Source: Clostridia bacterium
Lineage (GTDB): Bacteria; Bacillota; Clostridia; Oscillospirales; Acutalibacteraceae
DNA: 6,659 nucleotides
NCBI GenBank assembly: GCA_017614275.1
Contig: JAGACE010000050.1
Coordinates: forward strand, 1 to 6,659
Reading direction: 5' to 3'
Of the stretch, positions 1-5,900 are shown piece by piece (positions within the stretch are counted from its first letter, which is position 1; each line of letters begins with the position of its first letter). The position numbers and the translations under genes were made by a program. Below the pieces are notes generated by a model. The model saw nothing but the letters and a program-made list of their open reading frames with translations. It was not told the origin of the DNA and ran no database searches.

Positions 1-1584
1 CAGTTTCGTGATGCGCTCCTGGGCGCCGAGGACTTTGGATTCCAGTTCCTTGAGTTCCTGGGTGATGTACCGCTCGGCGTTCGTCAGCGTCTGCTTCCGG
101 ATCCATTCCTCCGGCACGCTGCCCTGGAAGGACCGGGGCACCTCCAGATAATAGCCGAAGACCTTGTTGTAGCCGATCTTCAGTTTCGGGATGCCGGTGC
201 GCTCGCGCTCCTCCGCCTCGATGGTGGCGAGGTACCCCTGACCGCCCGCCACGATGTCCCGCAGTTCGTCGAGCTCCGCGTCGTAGCCGGCGCGGATCAT
301 GCCGCCTTCCCGTACGGTGAAGGGCGGTTCCTCCTCGATGGCCTCTTCGATGAGGTCGAGGATGTCCGTCAGCGGGTCGATCTCCTGCTCGATCTTCTGC
401 AGGAGGCGGGGCTCGGCGCCCGCCAGAAGGGTCTTGAGGGGCAGCAGGGCGTGGATGGTCTCCCAGAGGCTGCGCAGCTCTCTGGCGTTGGCAGAGCCGT
501 AGGAGATGCGGGTGATGAGCCGCTCCATGTCGTGGACGGTGGACATCTGTTCCGCCAGTTCCTCGCGCAGGGCGAGATCACCCACCAGAAACGCCACCGC
601 GTTCTGGCGTTCGGTGATGCCGCCGGGCGACAGCAGAGGCTGTTCGACCCAGGCGCGGAGCAGCCGTTTGCCCATGGCGGTCCGGGTCTTGTCGAGGACC
701 CAGAGGAGGGTCCCCCGCTTCTCCCGGTTCCGCAGGGTCTCGGTCAGTTCCAGGTTCCTCCGGGCGGAGAAATCCAGTTTCATGTATTTGGCGTCGGAGT
801 AGATCTGGATCTCCCGGATGTTGTCCAGGTCGGTCTTCTGCACGTCGTACAGGTAGCGCAGGGCCATGCCCAGCGCACGGACCGCGTTGTCCGAGGTCAG
901 TTCCAGCTCTTCGAGATCCTTGTCAAAATGCTCTGTGACGGTCTGTGCCATGTCTTCGAGCCGTGTCTCATTTTCCTTCAGGGTCAGCAGACTGGTGCCT
1001 TCCTGCTTCTCCAGGAAGCTTTTGAGGCCCTTCAGTTTCGCGCCCTGGGCGTTGGTGAGGATCTCCCGCGGGGTGAATCGCCCCAGCTCGTTGAGGATGC
1101 GCTCGCCGTTTTTGCTCTCCTCCAGCTCCGTCAGCTGGACTTCTCCGGTGGAGACGTCGATGAAGCAGACGCCGGTGCGCCCCTCCCCGTGGAAGACGGC
1201 GCAGAGATAATTGTTCCGCGCCTCGTCCAGCATGGAGGTCTCGATGACCGTGCCGGGGGTGACGATGCGGATGACTTCCCGCTTCACGAGCCCCTTGGCC
1301 AGAGCGGGGTCCTCCACCTGCTCGCAGATGGCGACTTTGAACCCTTTGGCCACCAGCCGGGCGATGTACGGGTCCACGCTGTGGAACGGCACGCCGCACA
1401 TGGGGGCGCGCTCCTCTTTCCCGCAGTCTTTGCCGGTCAGGACCAGATCCAGCACAGAGGACACCAGCTTCGCGTCGTCGAAGAACATCTCGTAGAAGTC
1501 CCCGACCCGGTACATGAGGATGGTGTCTTTATAGTCCTCTTTGATGGAGAGGTATTGTTTCATCATGGGGGTAAAATCCGCCAT
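1..1584 (-). CDS. mutS: DNA mismatch repair protein MutS (partial, N-terminal 528 residues)
   Basis: MutS binds mismatched and looped-out bases in DNA and starts mismatch repair together with MutL. The frame is open from ATG at 1584 to the left edge with no stop, so the gene runs off the window. Residues 1 to about 115 form the mismatch-recognition domain, with the RVGDFYEMFF segment holding the Phe-X-Glu motif at F30-E32, and with APMCGVPFHS and ICEQVEDP following. The connector domain includes FIDVSTGE near 141-148. The lever/core domain starts around 255 and has the signature MKLDFSARRNLELTETLRN near 268-286. The clamp region fills the rest. The C-terminal ATPase domain (Walker A/B, helix-turn-helix) would lie beyond the left edge. 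Family members are usually about 850-900 residues. The start fits the usual family N-terminus (TPMMKQYLSIKEDY). The ribosome binding site is weak (AGAAAGAG about 8-15 nt upstream). The gene sits 26 bp after miaB with no terminator between them, so co-transcription is likely. Confidence 0.97.
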   Translation of the reverse strand, partial: MADFTPMMKQYLSIKEDYKDTILMYRVGDFYEMFFDDAKLVSSVLDLVLTGKDCGKEERAPMCGVPFHSVDPYIARLVAKGFKVAICEQVEDPALAKGLVKREVIRIVTPGTVIETSMLDEARNNYLCAVFHGEGRTGVCFIDVSTGEVQLTELEESKNGERILNELGRFTPREILTNAQGAKLKGLKSFLEKQEGTSLLTLKENETRLEDMAQTVTEHFDKDLEELELTSDNAVRALGMALRYLYDVQKTDLDNIREIQIYSDAKYMKLDFSARRNLELTETLRNREKRGTLLWVLDKTRTAMGKRLLRAWVEQPLLSPGGITERQNAVAFLVGDLALREELAEQMSTVHDMERLITRISYGSANARELRSLWETIHALLPLKTLLAGAEPRLLQKIEQEIDPLTDILDLIEEAIEEEPPFTVREGGMIRAGYDAELDELRDIVAGGQGYLATIEAEERERTGIPKLKIGYNKVFGYYLEVPRSFQGSVPEEWIRKQTLTNAERYITQELKELESKVLGAQERITKL

Positions 1585-1610
1585 CGATCCACACTCTTTC
1601 TAAACTTATG

Positions 1611-3020
1611 TTATCCGACCAGCTCGCCCTTCAGGATCCAGGTGAGCGGTTCTGTGACAAGGACGTCCGCGAAGGTGCCGATGCGCTCCTCCGGTCCGTC
1701 GAATTCGATCATGATGTTTTCCGAGCTCCGTCCGCAGAGCCGTCCCGCCTTGTTGCGGGACTCGACGAGGACCCGGTAGGTCTTCCCCTTCATGGCCGCG
1801 GACCGGGCCGCCGCCACCTGTTCCTGCGCCGCCTGCAGTTCTTCGAACCACCGCTGCTTCTCCTCGCGGGACACGGGGTCCGGCATGGAGGCGCCGGGGG
1901 TGCCCACCCGGGGAGAGAACAGGAACGTGTACAGCGAGGAGAACCCGACTTCCTCCACCAGGCTGACGGTGTCCTTGAACTGTTCGTAGGTCTCTCCGGG
2001 GAAGCCGACGATGATGTCGCTGGTCAGCGCCAGGTCCGGCATCACCTGCCGCGCGCAGCGGACGGTCTCCAGATACCGCTCCCGGTCGTAGTGGCGATTC
2101 ATCCGACGGAGCACCTCGCTGTTGCCGGACTGGACCGGCAGGTGCAGGTGGTTCTCCACCTTCTCACAGGCCGCCATCGTGTCGAGGAGCGCTTCCGAGC
2201 AGTCCTTCGGATGGGAGGTCATGAAGCGGATGAGGAAGTCGCCGGGCAGGTCGTTGATGTCCCGGAGCAGTTTCGGGAAGAGTTCCCTCTCTCCGAAGTC
2301 GTTGCCGTAGGAGTTGACGTTCTGCCCGAGGAGCATGATCTCCTTGAACCCGGCCTTTGCCAGGGACTCGGCCTCCGCCAGGACGTCTGCATACTGCCGG
2401 CTGCGCTCCCGGCCCCGGACGCGGGGCACCACGCAGTACGTGCAGAAATTGTTGCAGCCGTAGGAGATCGGCAGGAAGGCTTTCATCCGGTTCGAGTGCC
2501 GGACGCTCAGGCCCTCCGCGATGTCATCATCGTCGTCGGACAGGTCGAAGACCCGCTCCCCGGTCATCAGGTGCCGGCGGAGCAGCTCCGGCAGCCGGTA
2601 CTGGACATGGGTGCCGAACACGAGGTCCACATACGGGAAATGGCTCTTCAGGCGTTTGGCGACATGCTCCTGCTGGACCATGCAGCCGCAGAGCGCGATG
2701 ACGAGGTCCGGGTTCGTCTTCTTGAACTCCTTCAGCCGGCCCACGTTCCCGTAGACCCGCTCCTCGGCGTGTTCCCGCACGGCGCAGGTGTTGAACAGGA
2801 TGAAGTCGGCCTCCGCGGGCGTGTCGACGAACTCGTAGCCCATCTGTTCCAGCAGGCCGTCGATCCGCTCTCCGTCCGCCACGTTGCCCTGGCATCCGTA
2901 GGTGTGGGTGAACGCTTTCGGAGACACGTCTCCGAAGCGGTCCTGCAGCAGCTGACGGACTTCGGTCAGGTATTCAAATTGCCGGTCGAGTTCGCTGTTC
3001 GGCACTGCCAAAACCGTCAC
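1611..3020 (-). CDS. miaB: tRNA-2-methylthio-N6-dimethylallyladenosine synthase MiaB
   Basis: MiaB is a radical-SAM methylthiotransferase that adds a 2-methylthio group to N6-isopentenyl-adenosine at position 37 of tRNAs reading UNN codons. The 469-residue product shows the three family domains. The N-terminal UPF0004 domain carries the auxiliary-cluster cysteines: C43 in TYGCQGN, C79 in FNTCAVRE and C113 in CGCMVQQ. The radical-SAM core has CX3CX2C at C189, C193 and C196 (SYGCNNFCTYC), followed by VPRVRGRERSR and later HLHLPVQSGN, DIIVGFPGET and YTFLFSPRVGTPG. A C-terminal TRAM domain spans about 410-469. The start is GTG at 3020, preceded by GAAGGGCAG; a second GTG at 3005 preceded by AGGTGA is a possible alternative. 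The family-conserved region begins only near residue 36, so it does not decide. A stretch of five Asp at 162-166 is a surface-linker oddity. The gene probably heads a miaB-mutS operon from the promoter just upstream. Confidence 0.97.
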   Translation of the reverse strand: MTVLAVPNSELDRQFEYLTEVRQLLQDRFGDVSPKAFTHTYGCQGNVADGERIDGLLEQMGYEFVDTPAEADFILFNTCAVREHAEERVYGNVGRLKEFKKTNPDLVIALCGCMVQQEHVAKRLKSHFPYVDLVFGTHVQYRLPELLRRHLMTGERVFDLSDDDDDIAEGLSVRHSNRMKAFLPISYGCNNFCTYCVVPRVRGRERSRQYADVLAEAESLAKAGFKEIMLLGQNVNSYGNDFGERELFPKLLRDINDLPGDFLIRFMTSHPKDCSEALLDTMAACEKVENHLHLPVQSGNSEVLRRMNRHYDRERYLETVRCARQVMPDLALTSDIIVGFPGETYEQFKDTVSLVEEVGFSSLYTFLFSPRVGTPGASMPDPVSREEKQRWFEELQAAQEQVAAARSAAMKGKTYRVLVESRNKAGRLCGRSSENIMIEFDGPEERIGTFADVLVTEPLTWILKGELVG

Positions 3021-3045
3021 CTGCCCTTCGAAAAATAGTCAGAAT

Positions 3046-3054
3046 ATTATACCA
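3046..3054 (-). promoter_or_regulatory. Extended -10 promoter for miaB(-mutS)
   Basis: On the minus strand the bases read TGG-TATAAT: a perfect -10 hexamer with a TGn extension, 25 bases upstream of the miaB GTG. No good -35 box is present; TTATAT lies 18 bases upstream, inside the downstream edge of the preceding terminator. An extended -10 can compensate for a weak -35. Transcription would start near 3039, giving a leader of about 20 nt that just covers the ribosome binding region. Confidence 0.7.
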
Positions 3055-3073
3055 TATATTCTCTATAAAATAT

Positions 3074-3095
3074 AAGGACATCCGTAGATGTCCTT
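3074..3095 (-). terminator. Rho-independent terminator of the anti-sigma gene (UACG tetraloop)
   Basis: The bases form a perfect 9-bp stem, AAGGACATC with GATGTCCTT, around a 4-base loop. Read as minus-strand RNA the loop is C(UACG)G, a member of the very stable UNCG tetraloop class. The stem is followed by AUAUUUUAU. It begins 12 bases after the stop codon of the anti-sigma gene. On the plus strand the loop would be CGUA and the stem is followed by TTCGTGTTTTT, so some bidirectional activity is possible, but no plus-strand gene needs it. Confidence 0.85.
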
Positions 3096-3107
3096 TTCGT
3101 GTTTTTC

Positions 3108-3998
3108 TCATTTGTATTCGGGTGCCAGATCTGCGGCGTAGACGCTCGACGGAACGGTGAAGGAGACGCTGCCCATGGAGGCGGGCGCCACTTCCATCTC
3201 ATCGAAGCAGATCACGAGCCTGCCCTTCCCGTCGAAGTAGAAGTCCTGGTTCGGGTCGATCTCCCGGAAGTCGTCCTCCGGCAGATCGGTGTCCAGGAAG
3301 TAGTCGACGCTGTCGTCTTTCTGCATCTGCGTCCTCATCTGCTGTTTGATGTTCTCCGAGATGTGGTCGATGTACTCGTCTTTCTCGAAGAGATCGGACA
3401 GGATGACGACGTCTCCGGTCGCCTTGTCGAACGTGTAGTAGTCCTGAACGACCATCGTGTCCGCCCCGGCCTCTTCTTCGGTCACCCGGACGGTGTACCA
3501 GCGGTCATTGTCGCAGACGACGTCGTAGTAGATGTTCAGGGACCCGTATCCCCCGTCCGCGTGTTCCTTTTTGAACTGCGCCACGGCGGCCTCGTTCATT
3601 TGGTCGATCTCTTTGCCGGCCGCGGCGGCCGCCGGTTTCCCTTTTCCTTCGGCGTCGATCTTCGGTGTCTGCACGCTCAGGTCGGTGTTCGCGGTCTCCT
3701 CCGCGTAGTCCCGGAAGGTGACCGCCTTGAAGACGGTGCCGATCACCGGGAGCTGTGACAGCGCGCCGGCCACCGGGTAGGCCGTGTTCGGCAGGATCAG
3801 GAACAGTGCCAGGCAGGCGGCGGCTATGGTCGCGGGGATCCTCCAGAGGCGTTTGCGGGCCGCCTCGATCGGCATCACCTCCGCCTCGCGCTCCGGCAGG
3901 GCCTCCAGGGTGTCGGCCACGGCGCTGCGGACGTTCTCCGGCATTTCCAGACTCTCTTTTTCGAGAGCGGCCAGTTCTTTCAGATCTTTATCCGTCAT
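3108..3998 (-). CDS. RsiV-like membrane-anchored anti-sigma factor (DUF4163/DUF3298 type)
   Basis: This 296-residue protein looks like the negative regulator of the sigma factor encoded just upstream. Residues 1 to about 52 are a charged cytoplasmic segment (MTDKDLKELAALEKESLEMP at the start) that would bind the sigma factor. One hydrophobic segment at about 53-70 (IPATIAAACLALFLILP) is the membrane anchor. The conserved juxtamembrane stretch LPVIGTVFKAVTFRDY (83-98) follows, then an Ala-rich linker (122-127). The extracytoplasmic part fits DUF4163 (about 130-185) and DUF3298 (about 186-285), with QDYYTFDKATGDVVILSDLF near 185-204 as the recognisable core. RsiV of Bacillus subtilis has this layout and senses lysozyme; lysozyme sensing here is inference from family. 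The A-G-A at 77-79 after the membrane helix could serve signal peptidase, which performs site-1 cleavage in RsiV. The start ATG has AGGAGG at 4008-4013, 9 nt away, and overlaps the end of the sigma gene by 11 bp, which points to coupled translation. Confidence 0.88.
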   Translation of the reverse strand: MTDKDLKELAALEKESLEMPENVRSAVADTLEALPEREAEVMPIEAARKRLWRIPATIAAACLALFLILPNTAYPVAGALSQLPVIGTVFKAVTFRDYAEETANTDLSVQTPKIDAEGKGKPAAAAAGKEIDQMNEAAVAQFKKEHADGGYGSLNIYYDVVCDNDRWYTVRVTEEEAGADTMVVQDYYTFDKATGDVVILSDLFEKDEYIDHISENIKQQMRTQMQKDDSVDYFLDTDLPEDDFREIDPNQDFYFDGKGRLVICFDEMEVAPASMGSVSFTVPSSVYAADLAPEYK

Positions 3999-4491
3999 AA
4001 GAAAACCCCTCCTTTTCCAGTTCGGCTTTCAGGGCGCTGCGCGCCCGCTCGAGCTGCTTGCGGACCGTGGCGGGCTTGACGTCCATCGCCTCGGCGATCT
4101 CCCCGGTCGGCAGATCCTCGTAGTAAAAGAGGAGCAGCAGGGTCCGGGAGGGCTCTGAGAGCCTCTGGACGGCATTCCAGAGCACGGCTCTGGTCTCGAA
4201 CGAGACCGCGGCAGGCGGCTCGGGTTCCTCCTCCATCCGGTCGTCGGTCGGAAGAGTCCGGCCCCGGCGGCGCAATTCGTCCTTGCAGCAGTTGATGAGG
4301 ATGCCGAACATCCAGGACCGGAACCGCTCGGGGTCCCGGAGCGAGTCCAGATGCTCATACGCCTTGAGGATGCTCTGCTGCATGCAGTCGAGGGCGTCCG
4401 CCTCCTGCTTCATATAACTCATCGCCAGCGCGTACATCCCGGTCTCGTTCTCTCTGACCCGGTCCGAAAACCAGGCTTTGTTCTGCGTCAT
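3988..4491 (-). CDS. ECF-type RNA polymerase sigma factor (SigV-like, 167 aa)
   Basis: This is a small group-4 sigma-70 factor that directs RNA polymerase to stress promoters. Region 2 spans about residues 10-77, including MQQSILKAYEHLDSL and the promoter-melting/-10 recognition part FRSWMFGILINCCKDELRRR. An acidic, proline-containing linker (85-95) follows. Region 4 spans about 102-160, with LSEPSRTLLLLFYYEDLPTG, EIAEAMDVKPATVRKQLERA and RSALK forming the helix-turn-helix for -35 recognition. I chose the start ATG at 4491 because AGGAGG (4500-4505) sits 8 nt upstream and the product then begins as family members do. A longer in-frame reading to 4740 would add 83 residues that run through the ydbC terminator and into ydbC, and is not credible. 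The 3' end overlaps the anti-sigma start by 11 bp. The SigV/RsiV pairing is inferred from the partner's DUF3298 type. Activity is probably held off by the partner until an envelope signal triggers its proteolysis. Confidence 0.94.
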   Translation of the reverse strand: MTQNKAWFSDRVRENETGMYALAMSYMKQEADALDCMQQSILKAYEHLDSLRDPERFRSWMFGILINCCKDELRRRGRTLPTDDRMEEEPEPPAAVSFETRAVLWNAVQRLSEPSRTLLLLFYYEDLPTGEIAEAMDVKPATVRKQLERARSALKAELEKEGFSYDG

Positions 4492-4499
4492 GGTCCTCA

Positions 4500-4505
4500 C
4501 CTCCT
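4500..4505 (-). promoter_or_regulatory. Shine-Dalgarno sequence that fixes the sigma factor start
   Basis: The minus strand reads AGGAGG (within GCAGGAGGTGAGGACC) with 8 nt to the ATG at 4491. This near-perfect site decides for the 167-residue sigma factor and against any upstream in-frame start. Confidence 0.9.
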
Positions 4506-4510
4506 GCAAG

Positions 4511-4540
4511 TCAGACGATCCGGCGGCACGGTTTGTGACA
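4511..4540 (-). promoter_or_regulatory. Candidate ECF-type autoregulatory promoter of the sigma/anti-sigma operon
   Basis: On the minus strand TGTCAC (4535-4540) is followed after 17 bases by CGTCTGA (4511-4517). This resembles ECF promoters, whose -35 contains a (T)GNAAC-like motif and whose -10 starts with CGTC or CGTA about 16 bases later. The -35 match is imperfect (C in place of the first A of AAC). Transcription would begin around 4506, immediately before the ribosome binding site, giving a very short leader. Most ECF/anti-sigma operons are self-activated, which fits. No convincing TTGACA/TATAAT pair is visible in this GC-rich gap. Confidence 0.38.
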
Positions 4541-4555
4541 TGCCCCGTGAAAAAG

Positions 4556-4607
4556 GACAGAAAAACACCGGTGACGCCCCCTCGAACAAAGGGCTTGTCT
4601 CCGGTGT
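4556..4607 (-). terminator. Rho-independent terminator of ydbC
   Basis: Outer arms ACACCGG and CCGGTGT (4601-4607 and 4565-4571) pair over 7 bp. After an A/A mismatch, GAC pairs with GTC. A further GCCC/GGGC pairing (around 4591-4594 with 4576-4579) closes a loop of about 11-12 bases. On the minus strand the stem runs into TTTTT and, a little later, a second TTTTT. The hairpin starts about 20 bases after the ydbC stop codon and separates ydbC from the sigma factor operon. Confidence 0.75.
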
Positions 4608-4624
4608 GGTTTTCTGATGGGTTC

Positions 4625-4644
4625 GGATCAAAGATCTTTGATCC
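4625..4644 (-). repeat. Perfect 20-bp palindrome spanning the ydbC stop codon
   Basis: GGATCAAAGA followed directly by its exact reverse complement TCTTTGATCC, with centre between 4634 and 4635. It encodes the last codons (Ile-Lys-Asp-Leu) and the TGA stop of ydbC. In RNA it could fold into an 8-bp stem with a GAUC loop. In DNA it is a symmetrical site that a dimeric protein could bind. It lies 17 bases before the ydbC terminator hairpin. Its function is unknown. Confidence 0.9.
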
Positions 4645-4852
4645 CGTTGAGCAGCTCTTTGAGTTCCGCCGCTTCTTCTTCGTTGAGCGTGACACCCTTG
4701 CCCATGCGCTCGTGTTCGGGAGCCCAGTCGCGGATGTCAAACTTCGGTTTGCCGCCGTTCCAGGAGACTTTGTTCAGTTCCTTGGTCCAGCCGCGGGCGT
4801 TTTCGGAAAGAACGCCGTACTCTTCGGTGATCTCATAGGTGAATTCCGGCAT
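4628..4852 (-). CDS. ydbC: YdbC/PC4-family single-stranded nucleic-acid-binding protein
   Basis: The 74-residue product matches the bacterial YdbC family, structural relatives of the eukaryotic transcriptional coactivator PC4 that bind single-stranded DNA as dimers. Recognisable blocks are an N-terminal FTYEITEEYGVLSENARGWT (4-23), the strand-forming ELNKVSWNGGKPKFDIRDW (25-43), the HERMGKGVTLNEEEA turn-helix start (47-61) and the C-terminal dimerisation helix AELKELLNG (62-70). The length is typical for the family. The cellular role is not established; transcription, replication or repair support are possibilities. The start ATG is preceded by AAGGAGGT (4861-4868) with 9 nt spacing to AGGAGG. 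The gene appears to be its own transcription unit: a promoter lies at 4896-4924 and a terminator at 4556-4607. A perfect palindrome covers its stop codon. Confidence 0.92.
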   Translation of the reverse strand: MPEFTYEITEEYGVLSENARGWTKELNKVSWNGGKPKFDIRDWAPEHERMGKGVTLNEEEAAELKELLNGIKDL

Positions 4853-4867
4853 CGGTCAGTACCTCCT

Positions 4868-4890
4868 TTATAATTATAATTATAATTATA
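4868..4890 (-). repeat. TATAAT hexamer tandem repeat in the ydbC leader
   Basis: Nearly four head-to-tail copies of the hexamer TTATAA occupy these 23 bases, read as TATAAT repeats on either strand. The part from 4869 to 4890 is a perfect 22-bp palindrome. It lies between the best ydbC promoter and the ribosome binding site, at and just after the predicted transcription start. Each copy equals a consensus -10 box, so it may add alternative start points or act as an easily melted element; copy-number slippage is plausible. Confidence 0.85.
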
Positions 4891-4895
4891 GGGTG

Positions 4896-4924
4896 ATTAT
4901 AACTCTTTTTTTCCGAAAATACAA
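4896..4924 (-). promoter_or_regulatory. Promoter of ydbC
   Basis: On the minus strand TTGTAT (4919-4924) and TATAAT (4896-4901) are separated by 17 bases, a good vegetative promoter. The predicted start near 4889 gives a leader of about 37 nt that consists mostly of the TATAAT repeat and the ribosome binding site. The promoter begins only 12 bases beyond the cysK stop codon. No convincing hairpin terminator is visible after cysK, so cysK transcripts may read through into ydbC. Confidence 0.7.
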
Positions 4925-4936
4925 TAGATTTGTTTT

Positions 4937-5866
4937 TTATTCGAACAGGATGGTGCTGAAATAGCGCTCTCCGGTGTCCGGAAGGACCGTGACGACGGTC
5001 TTTCCCTTCCCCAGTTCCCGGGCCAGCCGCAGCGCCACGGAGACGTTGGTGCCGCTGGAGATGCCGCAGAGGATGCCTTCCTCGCGCGCCAGCCGCCGGG
5101 TGGTCTCCAGGGCCTCCTCGTCGGTGACGATGTAGATGTCGCTGTAGATCTCCTGGTCCAGAATGGCCGGGATGACGCCGTCTCCGATGCCCATCTGCAG
5201 ATGGGTCCCGATATTGCCTCCGCTCAGGATCGCGGCGTTATCGGGCTCACAGGCCACGATCTTGATGTCCGGGTTGGCCTCCTTCAGGACACGGCCGATG
5301 CCGGACAGGGTCCCGCCGGTGCCGACGCCGGAGCAGAAGCCGTGGATGGGCGCCCCGTCCATGTCGGCGAGGATCTCCAGCGCGGTGTGCTGCAGGTGCG
5401 CCTCGATGTTGTTGGGGTTCTCGAACTGGTTCGGGATGAAGACGTTCGGGTCTTCCGCCGCCATCTCCTCGGCCATCTGGATGCATTTCTCGATGCATTC
5501 GCCGATGTTGTTGCGGTCGTGGACCAGCTTGACTTCCGCGCCGTACTGTTTGACGAGCAGACGGCGCTCCCTGCTGACGGAGTCCGGCATGATGATGACC
5601 ACCTTGTAGCCCTTGACGGCGCCGACCAGAGACAGACCGATGCCCTGGTTGCCGCTGGTGGGCTCCACGATAACGGTGTCCGGGCCGATGCGGCCTTCCC
5701 GTTCGGCGGCCTCGATCATCTGGAACGCGGTGCGGGTCTTGATGGAGCCGCCCACGTTGAGGCCTTCATATTTCACCAGGACCTCCGCGTCGTCGGGACC
5801 GGTCAGGTGATTCAGGCGGACGAGCGGCGTGTTGCCGAGCGCGTCCAGCACGGTATTGCAGATCAT
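4937..5866 (-). CDS. cysK: Cysteine synthase (O-acetylserine sulfhydrylase family, PLP-dependent)
   Basis: This 309-residue, fold-type-II PLP enzyme should join sulfide to an activated serine (normally O-acetylserine) to make cysteine in the cytoplasm. Visible features are the N-terminal NTPLVRLNHL (12-21); the PLP lysine K43 in GGSIKTRTA; the substrate-carboxylate loop at 70-75; QFENP (147-151); the PLP-phosphate loop GTGGT (182-186) in FCSGVGTGGTLSGIG; the CGISSGT segment (267-273) whose Ser contacts the PLP ring nitrogen; and the family C-terminus LPDTGERYFSTILFE. Length matches CysK. Two motifs differ from the common form: NVGGSIKTR instead of NPGGSVKDR, and TSGNQG instead of TSGNTG. The donor could therefore differ, so CysM-like or other beta-substituting activity cannot be excluded. 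The ATG at 5866 has GAGGAG (5875-5880) 8 nt upstream. It has its own promoter behind tuf; no cysE is adjacent within the window. Confidence 0.92.
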   Translation of the reverse strand: MICNTVLDALGNTPLVRLNHLTGPDDAEVLVKYEGLNVGGSIKTRTAFQMIEAAEREGRIGPDTVIVEPTSGNQGIGLSLVGAVKGYKVVIIMPDSVSRERRLLVKQYGAEVKLVHDRNNIGECIEKCIQMAEEMAAEDPNVFIPNQFENPNNIEAHLQHTALEILADMDGAPIHGFCSGVGTGGTLSGIGRVLKEANPDIKIVACEPDNAAILSGGNIGTHLQMGIGDGVIPAILDQEIYSDIYIVTDEEALETTRRLAREEGILCGISSGTNVSVALRLARELGKGKTVVTVLPDTGERYFSTILFE

Positions 5867-5900
5867 ATGTTTTGCTCCTCTTTTTTAAGCAGTGGAAGCC

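Noticed and set aside
451..3038. Long plus-strand open frames (451-1779 and 1608-3038) opposite mutS and miaB
   Set aside because: They lie antisense to two unmistakable conserved genes, have compositions expected from the complement of GC-rich codons (many His, Gln, Val, Asp, Leu), show no recognisable domain and have no ribosome binding site of note.
3618..3641. GC-rich repetitive stretch (Ala-rich linker of the anti-sigma factor)
   Set aside because: It is explained by a run of five Ala codons in a flexible linker and is not a perfect inverted repeat.
3099..3758. Plus-strand open frame opposite the anti-sigma gene
   Set aside because: Val/Asp/His-rich antisense shadow of a gene whose minus-strand product has a clear membrane segment and domain pattern.
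4492..4740. N-terminal extension of the sigma factor to an upstream ATG at 4740
   Set aside because: It would pass through the ydbC terminator and overlap the ydbC coding region, while a strong AGGAGG sits 8 nt before the internal ATG at 4491.
4906..4920. Possible terminator after cysK around TTTTCGGAAAA
   Set aside because: The stem is short, AT-only and has no following T-tract in the transcribed direction.
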